Assembly: GCA_012934845.2 (NCBI GenBank)
Contig: WNNJ02001618.1
Coordinates: 1 to 64,000, forward strand
Length of the DNA stretch: 64,000 bases
Source: Pomphorhynchus laevis
Taxonomy: Eukaryota > Acanthocephala > Palaeacanthocephala > Echinorhynchida > Pomphorhynchidae
Reading direction: 5' to 3'
Below, piece after piece: positions 43,331 through 53,161 of this stretch; within the stretch, counting starts at the first letter, position 1, and each line of letters begins with the position of its first letter. The notes beneath the pieces are model-generated. The model was not told where the DNA came from. It made no database searches and worked only from the letters and a program-made list of their open reading frames with translations. Position numbers and translations under genes: made by a program.

Positions 43331-46300
43331 TATTTATACCCATTTGATAGCAGCTTTCTTAATTCACCATTTTCAATTAATTCTAGATTATTAATCTAGA
43401 ATTAATCGTACGTATTTATATTCTGAAAATTTATTCCTTTTGTGTGTTCTAAAAATTCTTTTGTAGAATTAATACTAAAATACTGTTTAATACCAGTATC
43501 AATTTGATTATTCTACAATATTTTTTGAAGTGTGCTTTAATTAAAGTGTTTTATTCATATAAACAGAAATGGGTTTTAATGCACATTTTAAAGCTTAACA
43601 TATGACTTTATTAGATTTTTATCAGATCCTCCTTATGACCTTTAATCCTTATTCTGATACATTGTATGTAATTTAATAGTCAATTCATATCAATTGACTT
43701 TTATTTTAAATTTCAATTTTTAATTTTAACTTGAAATAAATATAAATTGTATAACATTTTATATAATTATAAGGTAATTTCAATATTTCTTGAAGTGTGC
43801 TTTAATTACTTGTAGTATTTTATTGATGCATCTTAATATATTATTAACATATTAATTATTAACATATTTCCGAATAAAACGCGTCTTAGCGTTATAAAAC
43901 GTACTTTTTCATAAAGCGTACATAACTCGTAAGTATTTACATTTTGAAAATTTATTCTTTTTGTGTTCTAACAAAAAATCAATTTAATGAATGAACTAAT
44001 AAATAACCCAATTCTGATACAACGTCTGTTATTTATTAGTCAATTCATAAAAATGACTTTTATTTTAAATTTTATTTTTTATTTTTTATTTTTATTTTTA
44101 TTTTTTAACTTGATTTAAATTATAGAAAATCTAAAAACAATTATTAATTTTATTATTTAATTATTAAATTTTGATTTAGCATTATTATGTTTTGTTTATT
44201 TTATAATTATATAACAATACGTAGACTCAGTTAGCTGATTTAATTTATCAGAATAAGGATTATAGGTTATCAGGAAGAACTGCTATGCTATCGGGTTTCG
44301 GCCCCTAACTCCTCGACCCAACATAGCAGCGGGCCAAATACATGCTAATGATATATTTCCAGTGAAATAACTATCTAGTATCTTATTCTAATACAAAGTA
44401 TATTATTTATTATCCATCAATAAAAAAATTTCCGCTAATGATTTTAAATTTATTTTCAATATTATTGTTTTGATTTATATATTTTACTATTTTCTGTTTG
44501 ATGGTATTTTTATAATAACCTAGTATAAATGTATTTCTGTTTGTGTATTTGCGTGTTGTGTATTTCTGTTTGATGGTACTTTTAATACCTACATTGTGTA
44601 AATAATATTGAAGAGAGTCAAGATCGTTACAAATTGTTGCAATTCTTAAAATTTCATTATTTCATGTATTATATTTTATATTATATGGTATACATGAATG
44701 CTCATGCAAAAATATGTTTCTTGTAAATTTAAATATGTCATCTTTCATCTAAATTGAAAGTTAAAATAAAAGTCATTTTTATGAATTGACTAATAAATAA
44801 TAGACGTTGTATCAGAATAAGGATTATAGATAATCAACAGGAATCGCTATGCTATCAGGTTTTAAGCACTATTCTTCGATCTAACATATCAGTGTTCCGA
44901 ATAACGAATAGAAGCATTTGAATAAGGAATAGAAGTCACCAGGAAGAACTGTGATGGTTCCTATTAGTTCCAAAAGAACCAATATGAACCGTATAAATAG
45001 GAACCTTATAATAGGAATCATATGGTTCCTGTTGTAACCATGTGGCTCCTATTGAAATCATAGAATCTATTTTAACCATATGGTTCACACTAATGATTTG
45101 GGCCCAATTCATCAACCCAACATAGAAGCTTGGCGAAATACATGCTAATGACGTATTTCCTATGTTGAAATTTGATTGTTCTAATACAAAGTATATTATT
45201 TATTATCCATCAAAATTTTCTACTTAATAGTTTAAATTTATTTTTAATAATAGTTTGTTGATTTATATATCTATTTTCAGTTTGATATTTTTATAGTAAC
45301 CTAGTTTAAAGTATGCATCTATTAAATTACTTAAATGATATTTAAGAAGGCAAATATCATTACATATCATGCAAATTCTTAAAATTTCATTATTTAATGT
45401 ATTATATTTTATATCATATGGTATGCATGAATGCTCATGCAAAAATATGTTTCTTGTAAATTTAAAATGCCATCTTTACGATATAAATTATAAATGGTTT
45501 TTATTAATAGTAATTTAATGTTAACATAGCTATTAATGTTAATAGCTATTTTTTAAGTTTTCCTATAAAGATTAAAAATAAGTCAGCTATAATTGCCTCT
45601 CATTTGAACACCTGAATCTGAATGATTTTGCATACTGGGTTAATGTACTATATTTAATACTTTCTTTATATTATTAATTAATAATATAATTATTAATAAT
45701 CTTAATTATTAATTAATTTCGGAGAAAACCAATATCATTACATATTACTGCAATTCTTAAAATTAATGTACTATATTAAATATTATATGCATTAATGCTC
45801 ATGCAAAAATATGTTTCTTGTAAATTTAAATATGTCATCTTTACGATATAAATTATGAATCATATAAATGATGTATTTCCTCTGATAAAACTATCTAGTA
45901 TCTTATTCTAATACAAAGTATATTATTTATTATCCATCCATAAAAATTTGCCACTTAAGAGTTTAAATTTATTCTTTATATTATTGTGTTGATTTATATA
46001 TTTTACTATTTTCTGCTTGATGTTATTTTTATAGTAACCTAGTTTAAAATATGTATCTATTAAATTATTTAAATGATTTTGAAGAAAGCCAATATTATTA
46101 CATATTGTTGCAATTCTTAAAATTTCATTATTTAATGTATTATATTTTATATTATATGGTATGCATGAATGCTCATGCAAAAATATGTTTCTTGTAAATT
46201 TAAATATGTCATCTTTACGATATAAATTAATAGTAGTTTTAGTTAATGTTAATTTAATGTTCATATCTAGATATACACCTTCTTTATCATTAATATTGGT

Positions 46301-46440
46301 TTTGTTAAGAATAAGGCTTTCTGGATAAATTTGTTCACTAATTGAATAAAAATTATTAGAATTAAATACACACATATCATCAATATATGGAAACATATTT
46401 CATATCTTTAAATAATTTAAATTTATTTTGTACACAGTTA
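43331..46440. repeat. F1 mosaic: at least seven partial copies in both orientations
   Basis: Pieces in order: 5' piece minus (43335-43400, CTGCTATCAAATGGG complement), RT minus (43405-43600), 3' end plus (43620-43760), RT minus (43780-43960), 3' end plus finishing CGTAGACTCAGTTAGCTG (43985-44232), 3' UTR and RT C-terminus minus (44240-44750), 3' UTR minus (44755-45180, with GGTTCCTATT repeats at 44955-45095), RT C-terminus minus (45190-45600 and 45700-45860) and the better copy at 45870-46440. No F1 frame is complete. This looks like repeated nested insertion or rearrangement within one family. Confidence 0.7.
45923..46396 (-). pseudogene. F1 RT C-terminal 157 codons
   Basis: Frame from just before the YIDD box (FPYIDDMCVF) through CIPYNIKYNTLNNEILRIAT to KLLSGKFLWMDNK, uninterrupted. 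Upstream the RT decays within 50 bp (46390-46440). It is almost identical to the 16.76-17.2 kb copy. Confidence 0.75.
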
Positions 46441-46914
46441 TGAACAGAATTTATATTATATAGAGAAAGCTCGGTAAATATAATAATCGACTTTTGTTTT
46501 TAATTTTGTGCCGATTTTGATAATGAAACAGATTAAACACTCGGTGTATTTTAACCTATAACGTGGAATTTTTTAAGGTATCTTCACATCAAACGAGAAA
46601 GATGCTCATATAAAATATAAAGTACCTCTTCAAGCTTTTAAGTAATCCTATCTTATCACGACTGTAATACTAGCTCATCACGACTGATCATCACGAATAA
46701 ACGAGCTTTATCATACTTGTTACCTCGCCTGTTTCTCACAAATTAGTTAAGGCATTTAAATCTGTGATTGTAGTTTTCGATCATTACTCAGTCTTTATGA
46801 ATTAACGAGAATTACATATACATGCCCATTGCTTTTGAAAATAAAATTTGATTTTAATTTTAAACAGATCTTAAAGTTAATTTGAATTTTAACCAAACCT
46901 AGATAAACAAATTA
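46441..46914. other. No gene seen
   Basis: A+T-rich sequence with no retroelement motif. A short repeated word, ATCACGACTG, occurs twice at about 46655-46695. Confidence 0.5.
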
Positions 46915-47157
46915 TTTAAACATTCTATAGTTTAATAAAGTTGTATTATATGTTAATTATTATCATTTCACACTAAACAAGCCGTGCTCATTCAACATAT
47001 ATTTCATTTCAGGCGATTCTTTAAAATAACTTATCGGATTTTGAAGAAAAATCTATTAATTTGTAGAAATTTTAACTTCTTAAAACTTTAAAAATGCTTA
47101 AATCTCCATACTTTTTTGAAAAATGTTTATCAAATTTATTTAGACAGTAATGATTTG
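46915..47157 (-). other. CACYBP: CACYBP 3' untranslated region
   Basis: Sequence downstream of the CACYBP stop that is shared almost base for base with 39515-39757. AAATAAATT, holding an AATAAA signal, lies about 20 bases after the stop (minus strand). The extent of the UTR is inferred from the duplicated block. Confidence 0.55.
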
Positions 47158-47820
47158 TTAATTAGCAGACATTTGTTTTTCTCTTGATTCCGTCCAGGCC
47201 TTAGCAATTGTTCTCTTCATTTCATCATCACCTTCGTCATACATTTTTCGCATCATATCCATCAAACCATCGCCCGGGTCTTTTTTGTCATCAACTGGGT
47301 CGAGCTTTGGTTTAGATTTTTCCTTTGCCAAACGATCAGCCTCAGTCAGATACTCCCAATTTGTTTTTGCTTGCTTCTTCTTCAAGCATATCACAACATG
47401 TGCTGATTTTACTTTCACAGACGGCGATTCAATTGAATGAAGCAATTTGTTAACTGAGAATTTAAAGGAAGTGTTAGATTTTTCATGCAAAATTGTTACT
47501 TCGATAAATCTTTCATTGTGCTTTAATTTGATCTGATCTGCTTTTAATTCACTAAGCGTATTATCAGGAAAATCACTTAAATAAATTGTAACCTGTGAAT
47601 CAGACTGATCCCATCCATACGAAAGGATACGTTTCTCAATTAGAGTAGGCTTTGACGTATCGTTATTTGTTACGTTTTCAATTTTAATCATGTCCTTTAG
47701 TAACATTTCAATGCGGTCAATGTTTTGCTGCAAAGTTTGTTTTACAGCATTCCGGCTTGCCTGTCCAGCTAATTTGCGGTACTCGAAGAGGTCAGCTTTA
47801 AGATCAGAGATACTACACAT
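47158..47820 (-). CDS. CACYBP: Calcyclin-binding protein (CacyBP/SIP), single exon
   Basis: 220 codons from ATG at 47820 to TAA at 47158; the animal protein is about 228 residues, so this is full length. Residues 1-50 form the N-terminal helical SIAH-interaction region (LKADLFEYRKLAGQASRNAV...IEMLLKDMIKIE). Residues about 65-150 are the CS domain (LSYGWDQSDSQVTIYLSDFP, FSVNKLLHSIES, VVICLKKKQAKTNWEYLT). Residues about 165-220 are the SGS domain, ending MYDEGDDEMKRTIAKAWTES then REKQMSAN. CacyBP bridges SIAH1 and SKP1 ligase components in beta-catenin turnover and binds S100 proteins and Hsp90. An in-frame TAG lies directly before the ATG. No intron interrupts the frame. It is either a compact gene or an intact retrocopy. 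Confidence 0.92.
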   Translation of the reverse strand: MCSISDLKADLFEYRKLAGQASRNAVKQTLQQNIDRIEMLLKDMIKIENVTNNDTSKPTLIEKRILSYGWDQSDSQVTIYLSDFPDNTLSELKADQIKLKHNERFIEVTILHEKSNTSFKFSVNKLLHSIESPSVKVKSAHVVICLKKKQAKTNWEYLTEADRLAKEKSKPKLDPVDDKKDPGDGLMDMMRKMYDEGDDEMKRTIAKAWTESREKQMSAN

Positions 47821-48124
47821 CTAAGATAAATGTATACAATCGAGACCATTTTGATCGCTAGTTAAGTTAAAAATGAAATATCATAATATGCATAATAATA
47901 TATAATTTAAAAATTATAATATAACAAAGATATATAATGTGCTAGAAAATAAATTAATTTTAACACACATTTTTGGAATCAACAAAACAATTTTATTTTT
48001 TATAAACATTATATCAATAAATGCTTATTAAATTTTTATAAAAAATATAAAGATATCCAATCACATAGAATAATGACAAGATTATATTTTTTTTGATTAG
48101 TAGTCCATTAGATAAATCTATATA
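47821..48124. other. CACYBP upstream region, no gene seen
   Basis: A+T-rich and without a recognisable motif. A promoter for CACYBP would lie here, but no distinctive element can be pointed out. The sequence TATCTTAG just before the ATG could be a splice acceptor for an upstream untranslated exon. Confidence 0.4.
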
Positions 48125-48325
48125 AAAGTCGAGTACACAATACGTTTTACAGCCATATTTGCGTCCCCATAGATGCATCAAGCGCTCTAAGATTTGTATC
48201 ACGGTTATGGAATCCCACTGTCTGCATTTGTACAAGTTCGGATGCATAAAGTTGTTCTGGAGTTTGGTTTGGTTGTTGATTTGTCGGCTGATGTTGCTGG
48301 GGATGAAGATGATCATAATTGATTG
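48125..48325 (-). pseudogene. Ubiquilin-like UBA fragment, copy 3
   Basis: The minus strand reads YDHLHPQQHQPTNQQP, TPEQLYASELVQMQTVGF, then HNRDTNLRALDASMG: the last linker and UBA domain of ubiquilin. At the C-run near 48170 it has one base fewer than the 2.86-kb copy, which shifts the frame after ASMG, before ANMAVKRIVYSTFI. The other frame then reaches TAG. Only the last ~65 codons are present. It may be a leftover of the same source gene as the 3-5 kb copies. Confidence 0.8.
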
Positions 48326-48879
48326 CACAAAGGCCCATTTGAGGGAACCGAATATTGTATCAAATGAATAATAAATTATAAAAAATATTATTAAAACAAT
48401 TTTCTTGAAAAAATATACAGATAAAAAATAAAAAATATAAAAATATAAACATTATATATAAAAATATAGAAACCATATTTTAACATGCTTTAAATTTCAT
48501 GAAAATGTATAAAAAATGCTAAATTTTGTTAATATTTGAACACGTAGAAAAATTGTGCTTTTTTCGATGATGCTAACAATAGACAGCCAAAAAATCTGCT
48601 TTGATTTATCCTGCTTTAAAATTCCAAATAAATGTTGTGTATACTAAGATATGGCTTATTTGTAAAAATATAAAAACTTAAAATCTTAAATTATTTGTAA
48701 ATAATACGTAAAATACTTGAAGCATTAAAACCTTTATATTTGTTTAATAACTTTTCGGAGTAGTAGATTTGTTGCCAAAAACAAACAAAATATATGATTT
48801 TAGGGGTCACTAAGATTGGCCAAAACGTCAAATAAATTATAACTGTTTAAGTGATTAGTTGACTGTGATAAGTTTCAAT
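48326..48879. other. No gene seen; starts with RLE-A-like 3' UTR sequence
   Basis: GGCCCATTTGAGGGAACCGA at 48333-48352 closely matches GGCCTATTTGAGGGAACCTA at 62257-62276 (RLE-A 3' UTR). The rest is A+T-rich and unassigned. Confidence 0.5.
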
Positions 48880-50575
48880 TAATAAAACTCTGTGTACGTC
48901 GTTTGACGAGTACTAGCGCTAGAAGGATGGCCCCTCGATGATCGTGCAGCCCTGATGCACATTGATGCAGACTTGACCATAATGATGCTTATTTGCGATC
49001 GTAATTTTCTTATTTTATTAATACGCCTTGTATTTAATAATATTTGATATAATATAAATCTCCTTACAAGTGAGATAAGGATCATCAATTCAATATTAAT
49101 AAATGCTAATTATACACTTCACCTTATGTCATGAGCCTCTCACCATGTCAAATAAATTTCTTTCAATATTAAAATAAAGTAGTAATGCGAATATAGTGTG
49201 TAATCCCCTGCCCGTACTTAGAGGCGCAATTCGTTTGATCATCAAGTCCGCCGCCGGTCCAATAGCGCCGTTTACTGCGATGACAAAAGGTATTGATGAT
49301 AATCTTTCACACCGCCGCACTCTCTCCACGTATTTGGCCCGCTTTCATCTCTCGTGATATAGGAAAGGGGTGATGTTGTTGCTGGAGGCATTTGACGGTG
49401 CTAGGTGATTAAATGAGCAAATGTCCAACATGGACAGATCCATCATGCTTTCAAACAATCCACGGCATTCCACGTCCAGCCTGGCATCTCGATCTATTGT
49501 TGTTGATAATCTCTCAAAAATCAAATTTTCATCAAATGGCTGAAGTACTGGCTCGATAGCCACAGCATAGCACACATTGGATAGTTATTTTGCAACAAGG
49601 TCCCTTAGAATGTTATGCCTGATTGTTGGCATCCTTCCCGTCTGACAGGAAAGAGTATGAGTTATGCTGAATTCTTTTCCGCATTGGCATTTGTGTGGGA
49701 CATGGAAGATTCCAGACGGAGCGTGCTGCAAAGGCATCGCAAAATTCAACCGGGCTTAGGTGCAGGTTATTCACGCGTAGAGGTTTGCAAGACAGCCACG
49801 ATGATGCACCTTTAATTTTCGAAATACACATACGTGCGCCGATGGGGACACCGTTGTTCAGCACTTACTGTTTTATTTGGGCATTGATTTGTGCCTTCTC
49901 ATTCTAAACAATATTTATTATATCTCTTTAGCATGATCGATGTTCTTCCCCTATAAAGTCATCTAGTAATGGTTTGCTTAGTCTCCTGGAATTCTCCCAA
50001 TCCAATTCGAGACTAGCAGAGGGATCATTGATGTCAAGTCTACCTTCATTCAAAGACAAGACACAAACTGACTGCCTTACTACATTTAATTCGATCCCGA
50101 TAATGGCTGGTATATAATGTTGTTTAATGTAAAGTTACAGTTCGTCGTAAGCATCATTAGAGATTAGACATGAACGTCTAAGGAAAGCTCATTTAAATTG
50201 TAATGATTGCGTAAACGCGGCATATGCTATTTGAGGTTTTTCCTTTGCAATCTTGATTAGTCTGCTTCTAGCATCTTCTATTATTTGACTTTCGACTCCA
50301 CTAATTTGTCAGCGTAAACTATATCACCAATGGAGACCCAAGTACAGGCATTCATGATGCCATTATGTTGATCTCAGCGTTTTAGAAGAGATTCTTTGCC
50401 TCGTATTAGTCACTGCTTTGAGTAAGGAGTTGGCACTTTTCTTTGTTTATGAAAAACCCATATTGAGGCCCGATTTGACATATTGCTTCCCACATCACAA
50501 GCAAATAATCAGACATTCCAACACAAATTCCGTCATCGGCATACCATCTGTATATTACTGCTAAACATGTGTGTG
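48880..50575 (-). pseudogene. RLE-A retrotransposon, RT catalytic box to C-terminus
   Basis: On the minus strand the RT catalytic box WYADDGICVGMSDYLLVMW is near 50550-50495, then GPQYGFFINKEKCQLL (about 50460), then a degraded thumb. 49864-49613 holds KGASSWLSCKPLRVNNLHLS. The nuclease at 49575-49345 reads IEPVLQPFDENLIFE, RDARLDVECRGLFES and LDICSFNHLAPSN. 49088-48879 gives the C-terminus LRSQISIIMVKSASMCIRAA. The RT catalytic motif is intact, but the reading frame is broken in many places. Confidence 0.8.
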
Positions 50576-51914
50576 AGGCGCTTTATAAGCGGTAGAGTGG
50601 CTGCTGCGAAAGCCAACATTGCCAAGAGATCTTATGTAAATCTGTTTATAGATAATATTACTTCATCTTCAACTGAAAGTGTAGAATTTGTTCCGTACAA
50701 AGATCAATGGTAAGTGTAAAAAATATTAATTGTACGCGGAAACGTATTAAAGATATGTCATCGAATATTAGCTAATAAATAAACCTTGTGACAAAGTTTT
50801 AACATCATCTTTAAAATAATAAAAGTTTAAATTTCTGCATCAGTAGAGCTGCCCGCTTCATCGCAAGCATCGCGGTGTAGATCCTCGTGAGAAGACCGCA
50901 TGTCAGAACTTCCAGTGCTGCCTTCGAATTATCCGCTCTCTGAGCTTGAGAAGAATGTTGTGAGCCGATTTTGTACAAAGATCAATGGCAAGTGTAAAAA
51001 TATTAATTGTACGCGGAAACGTATTAAGGATATGTCATCGAATATTAGCTAGCTGGTCCCCTAAAAATGGATGCACATAAATACATAATAAGTATGATGT
51101 ATTTAATGATAGTATATCATAAGTATGATATATTAAATCTTAAGCTACGTCCGTATTTATGCTATTTAGTAAGAATTGTTTTATGACAAGCAAAATAGAC
51201 GAACGAATTAGTGATACGAGAGAATTCCTTCCTTATCGTGAAAATGTCAAGCTTTTGACAGTCTTTACGAGCACATTATATTTTTTGAATCGCGATACCG
51301 ACTGATTAGTAGCGTTCTGCTGTATCAAGAATATATCAATACATGTGAGGATAATGTCATGCCCCAGCCAGAAGAATTTCAGCTCACAGATGCAATCGAA
51401 TTAAATTAAAAACGTATAATTTATTCATGAACTAATTGTTACGATAAAATGATAAAAATTGACAAACATGAAATGCACATTGGAGTTTTCAAAAAATATA
51501 GAGATTAACATGACAAACATAAAATGTACATTGTTACGATAAAATGATAAAATTTGACAAACATGAATTGCACATTAAAGTTTTCAAAAGTATAGATATT
51601 AACGTGATCGGTTGACAGTTGTGATCAGGAATGTGAGGATATTCTTGAAGCATGGGAAAGCAATATAAATGAAAGGTATAGAGTTTTTAATGGAAAGGGT
51701 TGGAATAGAGTTAGCTCAATGAGTTTGATGAGTATTTTGGGACGTGTAGAATATGTTCATAAGAGCTTAAAGATAAAAGCTAATTCGAAAAAGGTCGAGA
51801 GGATATATGGGTGGGAAATAGATAATTACGTAACGATAAAATAGACAAAAGTAAAGGGGTATAGTCAACACGGTAAAGGGTTTCAAATGAATACGAATTG
51901 CAGTGTTAAAAATA
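50576..51914. repeat. Unassigned region with two sets of direct repeats
   Basis: A short plus-strand frame (50576-50710) reads ISGRVAAAKANIAKRSYVNL and ends at TCAATG|GTAAGTG, a good splice-donor match. It may be an exon, not recognised. About 88 bp including this site (50685-50775) recurs at 50968-51055 with GC in place of GT. A second pair lies at 51436-51510 and 51531-51605 (GTTACGATAAAATGATAAAA...TTGACAAACATGAA). No other coding sequence is seen. Confidence 0.45.
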
Positions 51915-52535
51915 CATCATCCCACCTCTTTATCACTGCGTTCCCGTAATTCACTCTTACTCTACGTTCCCAACTACTCAAACAACTACGGTATCCGATC
52001 CTTCCTCGTCGCCGCCCACTCGCCTGGAATCAGCTCCCACTCGCCTTTATTACATCAATAAAGAAGTCATCACTCCTACTCGCTTTTCATCCCCCGTCAC
52101 AACGGTAATCACGGATATCGTGCGTTCACCATCGCTGCACCACGCCTTTGGAACAAACTTCCTCGTGACACAAAATCATTGACGTCGCTTAAAAACTTCA
52201 AAACTTCCTTGATCGCCATACTTCTTGCAAACGAACTAAAATAACACTTTCAGCCGCAATCAATTCAATAACTCTACATACAAGTTCAAACATTCATCGG
52301 ACGTAAACTTGTCTTTTAATTTTTATAGTGGGCCTGTAAATGGTTCTATTTACCACAAAGGCACTCTAAATAAATTCTATTCTACAGCTTTATTACAGCT
52401 CCCACTTCGCTCCGTCCTTTATTACATTCAAATGCCGCCTCCGTACTCACCTCCTCGAAACATGATTTAGATTTTTTAATGTAGTTGTGGTCATGTAAGC
52501 GTGCGCCGGCACACATTTGCCACGTAAAAATATAT
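51915..52535 (+). mobile_element. CR1/L2 LINE 3' end, split by another LINE fragment
   Basis: 51915-52057 matches the LINE end at 28.61-28.73 kb (TATCACTGCGTTCCCGT, TCCGATCCTTCCTCGTCGCC). After an intruding fragment (about 52058-52380), the LINE resumes with CTCCGTACTCACCTCCTCG and ends in the conserved tail TTGTGGTCATGTAAGCGTGC...CACATTTGCCACGT. Confidence 0.78.
52068..52244 (+). pseudogene. LINE ORF2 C-terminal fragment, different family
   Basis: Open frame reading SYSLFIPRHNGNHGYRAFTI, AAPRLWNKLPRDTKSL and FKTSLIAILLANELK, with a stop at 52242-52244. AFTIAAPRLWNxLP...LKxFK is the typical C-terminal end of jockey/CR1-group ORF2 proteins. It differs from the resident LINE family, so it is an independent insertion. 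Confidence 0.65.
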
Positions 52536-53161
52536 ATTGGAAACGCAAATATTATATGTAATATTTTATCGTAGATGTAATATTTATCGTATATTTTACG
52601 CAAATATTATATGTAATATTTTATCGTAGATGAAAGTTAAAATTAATTATTGGCCATGGTTATACTGAACTTTGAGAAAGGGAAGGTGTTAGGGTTGAAA
52701 ATAACTTTAAAATTTATAAGTCTAAGACTGCGTTAACGATCACAAAGGAGTAAACTGGTAAAGCGAACTGTAGGATGAACAAAATTAGTAAATATTGTTT
52801 GTCAAAATGACAGCTGAAAAAGAGATATTTATTAATTCATCGATCACATATATACGGATCAAATTTAATATGAAAGATCAGATAATAATTAGCTTATAAG
52901 ATACATGAATACCGAAATGTAGCGTGTCGCTATTGGATAATTGAATGATTAAAATTTATAATAATTAAAAAATTTCTAATATATTATGCGTTTGGGCAAA
53001 TTTTTGACAATGAAGACGATAATATTGAAAAATTTATTTTCAAATTCTTAAGTCACTTTTAATTCAAAGTATCTTATGTAAAAGACATTACATTCCTAGT
53101 ATTTAATAAATCTCGATAAAAATAGGTATTATTCCTTAAAAGATTCTTCTTTCTCTTATTT
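52536..53161. other. No gene seen; short direct repeat
   Basis: ACGCAAATATTATATGTAAT followed by ATTTTATCGTAGATG occurs twice, at about 52541-52577 and 52598-52633. The rest is A+T-rich and unassigned. Confidence 0.5.
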
